From Phallusia fumigata (taxonomy: Eukaryota > Chordata > Ascidiacea > Phlebobranchia > Ascidiidae), in NCBI GenBank assembly GCA_008931825.1, contig QXVZ01023544.1, positions 6,781-40,129 of the forward strand: a stretch of DNA of 33,349 nucleotides, in the 5' to 3' direction. Position 1 is the first letter of the stretch. Every line of letters starts with the position of its first letter. The translations under genes were made by a program, and so were the position numbers. The notes beneath the pieces were generated by a model, which did no database searches, was not told the origin of the DNA, and worked only from the letters and a program-made list of their open reading frames with translations. Positions 11,851 through 23,617 of this stretch are shown in pieces.

Positions 11851-12143
11851 TGAATTGGTCTGTATTGTCGGCATGACGTCTGAGTACCGATCGGAGAACG
11901 TTTTGCCAAAAAGAGGTTGAATGCAATCGAGAACGCTGAACCCTTGCAAATTAGACAAACATGTCACATCACTACGTCGTCGTTGCCAAAGTTTTGACCT
12001 GGAAAACACTTTTAAAACACACGCAATTGTTGAAAAGGTATTTACTTCCATATGATTTCATGTTCTGGGTAAAAACTCAAGCGGACATACACGTCTAAGT
12101 GCGAAAACTTTCACATGCACGGAATGTTCAATTAATGTTCAAC

Positions 12144-12161
12144 TCACACCTCACAGGTGTG
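12144..12161. promoter_or_regulatory. Palindromic T-box-like site upstream of BMP5-8
   Basis: TCACACCT, a 3-bp spacer and AGGTGTG form inverted half-sites in the Brachyury-palindrome orientation, about 300 bp upstream of the BMP start codon. The half-site matches the known T-box consensus. A GATA-like CTTATC lies about 17 bp further on (near 12179). A role in BMP regulation is inferred from position only. Confidence 0.45.
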
Positions 12162-12164
12162 CAC

Positions 12165-14190
12165 TTGTCGTAAGGCGCTTATCAGCAAAGAAAATTGGCA
12201 GTGTGTGATCTGGCAGCGAAAACTTTGCGACAAGACTAAGTCATACATTTGATAAAAAAAAACTCCTTCCATTTTGATTTATTGCTTACAACGTACTTAC
12301 ATGTTTCGAGACAGTGGCGTATTTAAAATATGTTTGGCGGGAATGGAGCGAATTTTCAATAGAAAGTGTCACTTGAGGTAGCGAAAAGACATTTCGAAAC
12401 CCACTTACAACAACGCGAGCTATCGACATTGTGGAGACTCATTAAAACTTCTACGTAGTCCCGAACGAAGCTAAATAACTTTTGCTAAAACGTTCGAAAC
12501 CGCGCAAAACAAGTTATTATATGCTGCAGTTAGGATGAATTCCTGGTGGCAGAGTTTGGCGCTGAAATCGAACATAACAAAAAAGCATTCAAGCCTGACT
12601 ACCTTGTGTAAACTCTTGGCGCCACCGCGGTATTTGAGTAAACACAATTATAATATTGCGCAGGCTATCTCCACTATGTACCTGTTATTTCATAGCACTT
12701 TTCGATTTTACTTTTAACTTGACAAAGCATAGGCTTTTATAATGTTGGCGAAAATCACAGATTTCCAAACAAATTAGGTTTACGGTCACTTGAAAGTTGT
12801 GTGATAAAAGGAATGTCCTGTCAGACGTCACCAGACCTACTTTGTGACAAGAGATTACAATCTAATCCCCTTGACTGCAGTAGTAGTTCAGTGACGTTGA
12901 CAGAACATGACAAAGTTTACACCATGGTAGAAGAAAAGCAAATGGCCAACTACATGCGGGTAATGACATTTCCAAACAACTGTACTGCTTACCAATTTTT
13001 GGCCTTACATTTCAAAGCATTGTCGTAGTGCATAAATGACTTGCCTACGGCGCACATCTCTTTAATTACCGCTTTATCTATGTTCACGTTTGATTGTTGT
13101 CTTTTGTTGTTAGGCAGCATTTATACTGCTGAAGTGCCACGCTCATTTTTATTTACGCTTTTGCCAAAACAGTATTCTGTTTTAAAGTTATTACGTTGTA
13201 TTACGCAAGCCTACTTTGTGAAAACGCATTTTTATTTCTATTAGTTATCTTACAAACCAACCGGCATTATCAGAAACCATGCTAAACAATACAAATATCT
13301 GAAAATTTGTTTGCAAATAATGTCGGCTTTAGCTAAGTTCACCAAATCGAACATGTCAAATAGAATGCTGCCAGTTGCTACCGTAGTTCTCACCAAATAG
13401 TCAACGTGTTTCCTGTCCACAAAATAAACTGCACTCAGAATGCGTGAATAGGAGTCTACGACCTGTCTACTCTGATTCACTGCTTTATTTTCAAGCTTCT
13501 TAACTGTGTGGCGTCTACAGTCTGCGGTCTCGGCGACGAAAAGTTCTTTTTTCGTGTTTGTATCTCGTCGACCGGAACGGATTTAACAGCAAGGTTGGTC
13601 ACCGGCGCCTTCAACCCCAGTGAGTGACATCCTGTTCTGCAATGTCTTTAGCGAAAGCCTTTCCTTCTTATATTTGGTATGGCGACCGTTTACACTAATG
13701 CAATTAGCTTTTTCGCAAGGTCAACTAAAATGACATCGTTTGCGAACTAACTGACTTTTGAACGATAGTGTTGCTGCCTGTTTCTTACCATGACTTTTGT
13801 AAGTGCCATGGTTTAAACTCTCTGCATGAGTGTTAATGCAAAATAAAATTGTTGTTTCCAGTTTGTCATATATTGCAATTATAATATGACATCACGAACG
13901 ATCGAAAGTATGAACCCGTTACGACGCTGGAAACAAAATGACAAAATGCATCTCCGCCATGTTGGAATGGTAGCAAACAAACGGAAACTATACAAACTAT
14001 ATTTCCCTTTTTGGCCTTGTAAATAATGTCCCGAAGTGCTAATGCAGATTTATTTTGTTTTACTAAACTATTTCGTGTACATATAATCACAAAAATATAA
14101 ACAGTCCAAAGAATTTGAGGAGTATATTTATTTGCAAAACTTTAACGCACATCAGTAAAATTCACAAAGTTACCAATCGTAATTATGAAA
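12165..14190. other. Interval between BMP5-8 and the esterase; no gene recognised
   Basis: Several short open frames occur on both strands, but none shows conserved motifs, splice-supported neighbours or a family I recognise. The part nearest BMP5-8 probably holds its promoter and enhancers. No tRNA-like or other RNA gene was seen. Confidence 0.5.
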
Positions 14191-14196
14191 TTTATT
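14191..14196 (-). terminator. Poly(A) signal of the esterase gene
   Basis: TTTATT on plus reads AATAAA on minus, about 52 nt after the esterase stop codon. Confidence 0.55.
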
Positions 14197-14247
14197 TTAT
14201 CCTATCTACGTTGTTTTTTTCAAACAAAGTATGCTTAATAACAAAAA

Positions 14248-17200
14248 CTATTCGTAATTCTTCTGCAAATTATGAATTGTATTAACAATTTCAGGATAAT
14301 TTCTCGGACCTATTTTGACAGAATCGTTGAGGTACATGTCCAATGTGTCAAACATATCACAATTATCTTTGTTAAAATCCTCGAGTATCCTGTCACCAAA
14401 GCCAGTCAATTCGAAAGTTTTGGGTTTCGGGCTGCCGCCTTCGTACATTCTTGGCCACGAAGCCCCGTTTGTCTGGAGAAAAAAGTTCCAAATAACAAGT
14501 TGGGTCCACGAGCGATGCTTTTGTAAAAGATCCTTTTTTTTCACAAAATGTTTTACAGCATGTTTAAAGCGTGGGTTAACAAACTACGATTTTATCTTAC
14601 CTGATCTTTTCCATTCGGGTTGCCGTATTTCGCAAAGTTTGACCAATACCGTATCATGCGATTGCTCAGTTCAACTTCTTCTGGCGTGAACTGAATGTTC
14701 GGGTCGTTTATAATATCACTCATATCAAACAAATATGGAAGCTCAGCCGAATGGCAAGATAAATCATAACATGCGTCATACTCCTCCCAAAATTCCTGTC
14801 AACAAGCAGGATTATTTTTAAAAAAAGTTACGTGTTAAACCAGAACAGTTTGTGTAAATCGCACCGGGAAGGACCAGGTTTGGTTAAACAGGTACCACCA
14901 AATGTTGGCATTTTCGTTTCCCAGGCGGTTGGCTGTGCTAAACACGTGACGAGATTGGCAGGTGAACAGAAAATCGGTAACCCAGTCGTCCATCGCGAAC
15001 CGATTGTCACAGTCGACTGGCCGATTGAAGCCCGTGCACTGCAAAATTACATGTTAATCGTACTGCCTATTTATTCCTTTGATAAAAGAATACAAGCAAT
15101 TCATGAGAACAAATCATGTCAGTAAAGGTGCGATGCAAGGTTACAATATTTTGCAAAGTGGCGTGAAATACGGAAATATTTCATGCATATTTTAGCAAAT
15201 ACGTTATTTTAAAACAATATTTAATGTGTTTATTGCATTTTACGGGTTTCATTTTTTTGAAATGAAACTTACCGATCCGGGGTACTGTGACTCGACTTCA
15301 GTCGTTGCATTCCCGAATACCAGTTCAAACATAAAAGTATATATTTGAGGTGATGACACTTTATCAGGAAATATTTGCAAAATAAAAAACATCCCCTCGT
15401 CTTTTGCTGTTCCAAATATGATCGGCTTATCTTGGTTTGTTTCCTACGTGACAAAAAAAACAGTGTGTAGGTTACTATACAGTTTCTTCTGCTGGTGAAT
15501 GTACAGTCACGAGTTTTAACTAACATTAAACATGTAATGTAATGCCCTTTACAATCATGATTTGGATTGTATATTTAAGATTTCTGTTGGAGCCCCTAAC
15601 GATTTTGCTGTGTGTTTAGTATAATCGCTGAGAGTTTTACAAATTTAGGTGTCAGAATGTTCGTCTAGTTGTAAGATTAAGTTAGTTGTAAGAATATTTA
15701 TTACACACTCACGCACTGAACATACTACAAACTTAAGTATTTAGATTTTGAGATAAAAATATAGTTCAGTCTAATGAGAAGTATATCGCTGCTGGTAAGG
15801 CTAAAATGTTTATGACAGGCCACCAACCTTCAAAAAGCTAAAATATGGATGCTGGAATAAAAGGTTATCATCGATCATAGGTGCCCATGGCTCGAACAGT
15901 TGTGTGATGGAATTAGGATTGAACTGATAGAGCAACGAAAAGTCGTTTAGCGTTGAAATAAGTTCCTCTGTTGATAGACCGCGAAGACAGTTCATGTCAT
16001 TTTCTCTGATTTTCACAAACAATAGTTATCATCAAATCAGTTGAATAAAAAAGGTTGTGGGCACCTATGGCCGTACTCACGAGCATCCAGCACTTTTGGC
16101 GAATTGCGCACACATTTTTTGAGCTTCTATTTTTGTTTTGTAATTTATTCCAAATGGGTTGCTTTCCATTACAGCCCTGTGAAATAACGGACCGCTTATA
16201 TCGTTTACAAGGTGTACCGCAACACTTTGGGCACCAGCGCTTTGTCCGAAAATTGTCACCTAAAAGATAAACAAAAGATGGAGTGAGGTATACATGTTTT
16301 AACGCTGACAAAAAGAACAAATACCTCATCAGGATTTCCACCAAAATGTCGAATGTGATTCTTCACCCAATTTAACGCCTCGATTTGGTCCCATATTCCC
16401 GAATTTCCTAAAGCAGCATCTGCATTTCTAGTGTCTTGATAAAAAAATCCAAAGGGGCCAAGCCTACACAGAAACAAGTGTTGATTGCATGCGATGTGCA
16501 CATCAGAACTAACAATGTTAAAAGCAGTAAAGTCCTCGCGAAAGTAATAGTTTTGGCTTCGATTTACTTTTTAGAACTGCTTCGTTCGAAATTCGTTTAC
16601 CTGTAATTGGGAATCACAACAATGACGTCACCGTTTTCACTGATATATCTGCCGTCGTACAAAGGCAAGCCACTTCCACCAGCAATGAATGCTCCTCCAT
16701 AAAAGAAGACCATCACTGGCATGTTAATATTTTGCAAATTGCCTTCAAATTCGTAATAGTAGCCTTCGCTTGACTCAACTTTTCTCGCTAGTCGGCTAGG
16801 AACGTATACTGCTAGGTGCAAGCAGTCCTCCGACATCTGTGTATAAAAACAATTGTGAGGTGGCCGTAAGTTACTTGGCTATGACGTTTAATTTAACCTG
16901 ATCAGGACAAACATATTGTGGAGATGGCAGCGTGCAATTTTGCGGACAGCTTGGTCTGTGGTATGACGCATCGTAAAACATTCCGTTGTAACGCAACGAG
17001 TTGACAGTCATGGGCCTTCTCCACCGATTTTGGCCAGCCGTAGATTCGCCGAACGGAACGCCCCGAAACATAATTGTGCCTTCCGGTTTCGAAATCTTTC
17101 CTCGTATTGAACCAAGCTGTTTAACTTAGTACACAAAAAGGTTTTGCTTGCTCATTATTCAATGTTTTAGTTTGTTTATTGAAACGAAAAAATGAACTAT

Positions 17201-17385
17201 CAAGGATCTTTTAACAAAATCATACTTTCGGCGTAAATATAGTCTCCCTGTGGCAATGCAACCTCTGCCTTTTTGGTCGATGATTGGTTTCCATCAGTCA
17301 TCAGAACAGCCAGAATAGTTGCAATTACACCGGCAGGCAAAAGTAATGCCAATGCATATCCAATCTTTGTTTTAGTGTTAGTCAT
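14248..17385 (-). CDS. Type-B carboxylesterase/cholinesterase-like enzyme with an N-terminal membrane segment
   Basis: Ten exons: 17385-17226, 17124-16898, 16836-16601, 16463-16325, 16259-16081, 16005-15828, 15443-15273, 15038-14865, 14795-14601, 14472-14248. All phases close, giving 627 aa, close to the family's usual size. Order of motifs: GSIRGK and FRGVPFGE at the fold entry; the Cys loop CPDQMSEDCLHL; oxyanion hole FYGGAF (Tyr before GGA, as acetylcholinesterase has Tyr before GGG); NYRLGPFGFF; GNSGIWDQIEALNWV; nucleophile elbow GQSAG (Ser about 261); KDEG (Glu about 389); CHSAELPYLF (His about 503); and RYWSNFAKYGNPNG. The triad is intact, so it should hydrolyse esters. The N-terminus has lysines followed by about 22 hydrophobic residues (TM about 9-31) and could be a type II signal anchor or an uncleaved signal. 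The natural substrate cannot be told. The donor after exon 1 (GTATGA) and acceptor of exon 2 were chosen by phase. Confidence 0.94.
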
Positions 17386-17965
17386 TTTATTCCTTGTCCT
17401 TGCTGCACCACTATAAGTTCACAATGCGATTTGAGCAATTATGAGACAATTACTAACCATGACATGATTTTTTGTGCTGTTAATATGTAACCTGATTGTA
17501 AAAACATCACCCAGCGATTTGAGCGGCAAAATATTAACGAAGTGTTTACTTTTTTGTAAAGCATTATGTTAAGAAATATTGCAGCGGCACACACAGGCAG
17601 TTGGATTGACGATGTGCCTGTCAATTTGCCAGTACTGACGAACATTTATGTACACAGCACTTTGCTAGTTCGTAGACCTAATTAGTCGAACTTGAACCTC
17701 GTCTTTCTTACAAAAGTATTTTCGCCTACGATGTAAGTTTTCGCATTAAAGACATATATAATACAGGTCAGGTATACACACAGAATAGTTCACAGACCGC
17801 AAGCAGATGATACGTTCATACATGTTCGTGATACCAGGTATAATTGGTTGGTAAGAATTAATCTATTCTCCATGTTTACTGACGTAACTCGTTATCTACG
17901 CACCGCTGAAGTGACACCCAACGGGAGGTCGCAACGGACACTTTGCAAATGTTTGCTTTGTCATG
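17386..17965. other. Interval between the esterase and the VWA-CUB gene; no gene recognised
   Basis: Presumed promoter and 5' flank of the minus-strand esterase. A TATA-like stretch (catatataatac, near 17753-17764) is present, but it is far from the start codon and its role is unclear. The remaining open frames are short and lack motifs. Confidence 0.4.
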
Positions 17966-17971
17966 TTTATT
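17966..17971 (-). terminator. Poly(A) signal of the VWA-CUB-VWA gene
   Basis: AATAAA on minus (TTTATT on plus) begins only four bases after the TGA stop at 17976-17978, so the 3' UTR would be very short. Confidence 0.55.
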
Positions 17972-17975
17972 TTAC

Positions 17976-20900
17976 TCAAGATTGCACATTTTTTGGGGGA
18001 TTACTATTATTGCAGCACTTTCTAGAAGACTTGATTTTAATTTTTTCCGTTGTATGCGAACTTTTTGTATCATCAGTTCTATTTCTTGTGAAAAAGCTAT
18101 TGACAACGGTAGGTAGTTGAAGTTTTTGTTTTTTTCGACTCTGAGGTTCATCGGAAGCTGGTTTCGAGTCTGTGTCGCCAGACTCTTCTCCGTCAGTCGA
18201 GGACTTAATAGTCGACAAAAACAGCATTATGTTTTAGTGCACATCAGAAAAAAATATATTCATTTTTTCCTACCTTATCACCGAAATAATCCAAAGTATC
18301 GTGGGACAGAATTCTGGAAGCAGAAGAGTAGCCAACATCATGGTTGAAATATATTAGCGTTGCGAGACTAATTCCTTCTACAAGACCTGTAATTTTTGAT
18401 ATTTTAAAATCAACTATAAACTCATATGCGTAACTTTTGACGCTGCACCAACATACCAACAACCATTAAGAGTACGGCAAGTCCAAAGTAGTTGAATTCG
18501 GCAGGTGAGGGAAGAGTCGATAGCTTGGTAACTGGACCTAAGAAAGTATAATATAGTGTTGCATTGCGACATACACATCTGTGTTTTTCAAATGAAACTT
18601 AGTGCTGTCACAAAAGTGATATTTTAACTTACGGGAAGTTGTTGTAGTTGATTGGGTAGTCGTTGTTGTGGTTGTGGGTAAAGTTGTTGAACGTGTGGGC
18701 GGTACTGGGGTTGTAGGAAGCGGTGGTAATATTGTTGTTGTTGTGGTAACTGTTTCGTTTTTGATTATTTTCAAGTGTTTCTGGAATGAAACAGGTTTGT
18801 CACATTTCTTTATTTGTCATTATCATTACACGGCAAATTTGTTTTTTGAGAAATAAACCTGGTAGTAAATAATGATTCTTGTCAAAAACCTTTGTTGATT
18901 ACTTTTGGATTACTCACCTTAATTGCATGGATTACTTCGGTTACAGGTGTTTTAATAGTAAAAGCCAAATCGCAAAAGCTTGTTATGTCACTACGCCCTC
19001 TGATGTTAATTTTTCCAATTCCAATTAAAACAGGTATAATATCGCTTTCGCAAAGTCGTTTGGCGGCAGGTTTTGGGTCATCCACAGAATAACCATCGCT
19101 AATGACAAACAGGATTTTTCTGGGAATTATGGGTTCTTTTTCATCAACGTTGTCATCATTTAGAGAACCAGAATTTGATCTTTCCAGCCCACTTTTTTTA
19201 GTAACCAAACTATAAAGTACAACTTGTGATTGTAAAAAAGTCGCAAACAGTACCTTTTAAATTAAGTGTCAAGGTTGCGTTTAAAGCAAGAGAAAACAGA
19301 CACTTACTAGGTAGACTTACTTGAACTGTTTTAGTCGAGCGTAGTCAAGTGCGTAACCAATAAAAGTGGAATCCATGGTGCTGCTCATACCAGCCATGGT
19401 GCTAAAAAAGTGTTCTCTACTTTTGCTTTCATCACTTATGCTGCTCAACACTTTTATTTTTGATGCGAACTGCAACAAACCAAATCTACTTGGCAACACT
19501 TCTTTAGTCCCGAACAAACTGTAATAAATACTGCAGTTGTGACAAGACAACTGAAATTGCCGAAGTCAAATAAACCACTGGTCCGCTCGGTCTGTTTCTG
19601 TTTAGTTTAACAAGAGAAAATGTTCTATCATTTGCTTCTGTGGTCGATAACGCTTAATAGGCAGCATTTTAATTGCCCATAACCCCTTGATCCCAGCTAT
19701 TTTGCCGTGAAACGATATCCAAACACCTTCTTTGGAAGTAATGTATTTTCGCCCACATAAACTAAAAAATACTGCCAATTAACGTACAAATAAAACAACA
19801 TTGTCCGTACTTCGCTGACCAAGCGGACCCGCAGTTATTGACGATGCTAAAAACAACGTGTCCAACATTCAATCCGTAGAGACAAGCAAATATTGCCCAA
19901 ACCGGCATTGATAAATACCATATGCCTACACATGCAGTGAACTTTTAGCAAAAGTGTACTTGAATGGCACTATTACCGCTCATTGCTTTCTCCGGTCTCC
20001 TTCGGAAAAGAAAAGTATTTTGTTGTGAGTTTTACCCAACCCGAAATGACACTAAAATCATCTGACAGAAGACTTGAAGACACATCAATCAAAAATACAA
20101 CATCGGCATCTATAAAGGTAAATGTTTGAACTTTAGTATTCTCGAAGAACTTAGCTTTCAGACTCCACTAATACAGCAGGTAAAAGAGTCACAAACTTAA
20201 GTCCTTTCAAGCAACAAATATGTAGCCTATGTGTTAAATTAACACACCGTCAATTTTATGAAACATCAAACGTGGAGACCAATGTGCATGAAAACCTCTT
20301 CCATTATTCCCCCCGTCGGTTTGAAATACAACTAACATTCCTTCCTCAGTGCTATTCACAACTGGTAGCCTTTTCGACGAACGCAATGGACCACTGTGGT
20401 ACAACGAGGCGTTGAAGCAAAAGTTTAAACAACAGAAGCACGTGCGAAATTTCCTGATAGTTTGTTCGTGAGGACAAAAAATTTAAAAAACGTCATCTTA
20501 ATAACCTGCAAACGTTTTTACTTTCTAGTGGTCACTTCCTCGTTGGTTTTATAAAGTTTTATCTGTGGCGATAATGTTTTCAATAGTAGGCTAAATGTTT
20601 AAAGGTTTGCCGTTTTGTTAAGGTTAGATAATGGCAAAATTAAAGCAAGATGTTTACCTAAATGATCCAAGTAACTGTTCCATGTCAGGTTCGTTTCCGT
20701 CGTATACACTAACTTTGTCAAAAATTTCTTCTGTCTCAAATTCGTCAAATCTACAACCATTACATTCATTGACTATATTGTTACCAAGCGAAATTTTCCT
20801 GGGAAACAATCTCGTAAAATCTTACCTAAGACCCAAACTATATCCTGGTCTTGCTTTAATTATCCAATAGCAACGAGACCCATCAGGATATTTGCCAGCA

Positions 20901-23440
20901 AGGAAAAAAGATGGACTCCATATCGCTTTTTCAATCAGATGTTTTGTGTTGTCACAGGTTGCCCGAACTTCTGCCTCTAGTTTGTGTAGTGCATATCGTA
21001 AATGTTATTGCACACCATTTCAATGGTACGTTAAATGCTGCGGTACCTCCAAACCACGACATGGGTTGCACCACCAGTCTCTCCAATGCATCGACAATGG
21101 GGGATAATACCAAATCGGCGAAAGTTCGAATCACAAAGCCGTCCCCAGAACGACTGGCTATATCCTAATGTTTTCATCATAAAATATTTGTAAGAGTGTC
21201 AGTCGAAAATTCATCGCAAATATAAATACATATCCTAGTCAGTTGTGAGCACCTCTTTAATGGTTTACAACTAAAATGGCGATATTTTATTTGTGTACCT
21301 GTGCGTAAATCAAAGTAAGACCCTCGTAATAGATTTTGGACTCAATACGCGTTTCTTCCACCCTTGCAATTTTTAGTCTGTTTTTGTCTGAGCCTTCAAA
21401 GATTTCCTGTAAATGTTTCCGATAATCTTCTTCATTAATCACATCTTTTCCCCTGTCAGAACTTGCTAAGCATTAGGCTGATTATTAAAACCTGCATACA
21501 CAAACTTTGCTTTCAGAACAATGTACTGAATGAATCTGCGAAGTTCCTTCTGACGCTCTTGCGTTTTCGTTGGCTTGACATCACGCTTTGTTCGATTTTT
21601 CCCATTTTGACTCAATATCAAATCACTGCCTACTCTGGGCTGTCTACAAGTTTGAGTCCAAAAATTAATTTCATTTTTTTGTGTTGCATAAAGTTAAAAC
21701 ACTGCCTGTTAGGTAAAGGATCCACAACCACTGTCATTATCCAGCCCCCAGCTGCTTTGCACGCCTCAATTTCGTCAAACGCGTCATGTAGCAATCGAAA
21801 GCTGGCGTAGGGTGTTTGGAAGTTTGCAATGAACACAATCAGAGTCGGTTTCAGTTGCCCCATACCCTCAGAGAGATACATCTCTGGAACAACACAGGAA
21901 TGTAAAATTTCTGCTGAAAAAAAGTGTACACACAAAATTTAATACCATGCCTCGTATATTTTTAAAAGCGTTTCGCACATCGATGGAATCAGGAGAAAGG
22001 TCGCTGTGGTCGCCACGGTCAAGTTTTCGAAGCACAAAGTTGGTCTGCAACGAAACCTCTTTGTCGATTAAATACTGCAAATGAGATCTACCTTGGAGGC
22101 AACAAGTCTGAAAGTCGATAGGATGGCGAGTTAGGGCTGTGAACAGCGCTAGACCAATCCTACTTGAATCCTGTGTTTCTGACACGACGCCAAGCATGTG
22201 GACACTCATTCCAATAAACTTTTTAACTGATTCGAAATCTTCCTCCTGAATGTTGAAAAAGTGTTTGGAAAAATCACTAAAAAGCACACAGTGATTTTTG
22301 GGAAAGCACACTGACCAAGGAACTGCAGCATGGACGTAACCCTGACTGTTACGTCACGAAGGGTTTAGCAAAGGAAACAAACGACGCTGCCGTGCGTCAG
22401 GTTATGATCGGTGGTGTCTGCTTACGTCTATTGTATAATGTGTGAGATAAACAATACAAACAAATGATCAATATGAACAAGTTTTTAAATTTTGACGGTA
22501 CGATGCAAACCCACATTCGAGTCTTTAAAACTTTCGCGTTACACCATAACGCAGATCATAAGCAAACCCACATAAAAGTCTCAAAAATTTCACGGTGCAG
22601 AGGGCCGAAGCAACATATCACAGATCAACTGACGCACGCACCGCAGTGCATTTGCGTCGATGTTGCAGTTTCTTGGTTAGTGTGTTTTTTTCTGATTTTT
22701 GATTTTTGGGTGTCAATAATTTTGTGAGTATCAATGAAATGCCGCTTGGTGGGGCATTTTGTGATGTCATCACTGAACTATTTCATTTCCTGGCGCCGCG
22801 ATAACCTAATGTGGTAACTTTAAGCTATCTCACTTAAAAAGAAATCTTGCTTGGGGTAACTATTTTGTTCACTATAACACAACCACAGTCAAGATATTTT
22901 AGCGCTCCGAAGGCGTGTTTAGAGAGTTTAAACTGTTTTAAAGATTCTATTACAACATTAAAAACAAAAAAATCATAACTTTGAAGTATCGCGAGTTATC
23001 TAACTGTCTTATTACTGATATTGTACACTTATACAGAAGTGGAGCTGCATCACCGGAATCAAACCTTCTACTTACGGTAACTCCAGCACGTTGAACTAAA
23101 AATACTACATCAGGATGACTGCTGTAATCTTTTGGTTGCTTTGATCCTAAAATATTGGGAATAATTACAATCATCACCTGGAACACTAGACCAGAACATT
23201 GAAAATATATGCAAGTTAAATTTATAGCCTAGGATACAGCTATGCTTCACAGAAAACTGTTGTGCGCAAAAGCTTCGGAAAACGAAACCTGGGTGTTTTC
23301 ACAGACACCAAAACTTCCTGGGCTGCACCTGTGGTTTGCTTTTGTAAAAATCGATGTTGTTACTTACCTTTTACATGGCTGTAGGTAAGAAAAATAATCC
23401 AAACTAACACACATGACAACCTTACAGACTTAGACCCCAT
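17976..23440 (-). CDS. Single-pass membrane protein: VWA (MIDAS lost) - CUB - VWA (MIDAS intact) - Thr/Pro stalk - TM - cytoplasmic tail
   Basis: Seventeen exons: 23440-23368, 23146-23076, 22245-21946, 21866-21703, 21610-21492, 21465-21299, 21164-21047, 20976-20826, 20798-20658, 20393-20248, 20109-19977, 19518-19321, 19209-18918, 18780-18633, 18537-18457, 18386-18274, 18203-17976; about 880 aa. A signal peptide (VLVWIIFLTY) opens it. VWA1 (about 34-203) starts DVVFLVQRAGV, where the DxSxS motif is gone. A basic, charged linker follows. The CUB-like domain (about 341-476) has YPDGSRCYWII, DKVSVYDG and the ending STEEGMLVVFQTDGG..GRGFHAHW; the usual FCG cysteine is replaced (FRSG). VWA2 (about 486-680) has DVVFLIDVSSS, RFGLLQFAS, the MIDAS Thr in DSTFIGYAL and VISDG. 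Then come a Thr/Pro stalk (692-740), a TM helix (about 757-781) and a roughly 100-residue tail rich in Lys, Ser and Thr. I recognise the domains, not the protein. Splice sites around 21946-21492 are the least certain. Confidence 0.82.
22246..23075 (-). other. Largest intron of the VWA-CUB-VWA gene (about 830 bp)
   Basis: It separates the first beta strand of VWA1 from helix 1. A plus-strand open frame (22464-22727) has no recognisable motif. Two related stretches, each beginning caaacccacat, occur near 22507 and 22564. Nothing else was identified. Confidence 0.5.
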
Positions 23441-23488
23441 TGCAAATTAAGGCGGTATAAACAGTATTTCGTGTTATGCATCGGCAGT

Positions 23489-23498
23489 CTTATATATC
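23489..23498 (-). promoter_or_regulatory. TATA box of the VWA-CUB-VWA gene
   Basis: GATATATAAG on minus, 49-58 nt upstream of the start codon at 23440, fits a TATA box with a short 5' UTR. It lies within the 177-bp spacer after the upstream propeller gene, so the downstream gene probably has its own promoter rather than depending on readthrough. Confidence 0.55.
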
Positions 23499-23534
23499 AC
23501 GGTTGACATCCTGTTTTTGACACAATTAACGTTG

Positions 23535-23542
23535 TTACGTCA
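23535..23542. promoter_or_regulatory. CRE/ATF-like site
   Basis: TTACGTCA (TGACGTAA on minus) lies about 40 bp upstream of the TATA box of the VWA-CUB-VWA gene, a typical position for a CREB/ATF site. Function is inferred only. Confidence 0.4.
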
Positions 23543-23595
23543 CAGGACATTGACAACAGCACTCAACCAAGTGTAATTGTGATCACGTTTTGTAT

Positions 23596-23601
23596 TTTAA
23601 T
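23596..23601 (-). terminator. Variant poly(A) signal of the first propeller gene
   Basis: ATTAAA on minus (TTTAAT on plus), about 17 nt after the stop codon at 23618-23620. Confidence 0.4.
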
Positions 23602-23617
23602 GTACAGTTCAAATACA

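Noticed and set aside
11850-12051. N-terminal extension of the BMP frame up to a Met at 12051
   Set aside because: The signal-type hydrophobic segment lies after the Mets at 11850-11817, and a start at 12051 would bury it about 80 residues in. Not excluded, but less likely.
12535-13244. Three short plus-strand open frames in the BMP5-8/esterase interval
   Set aside because: No motif, no coherent splice chain and no homology that I recognise.
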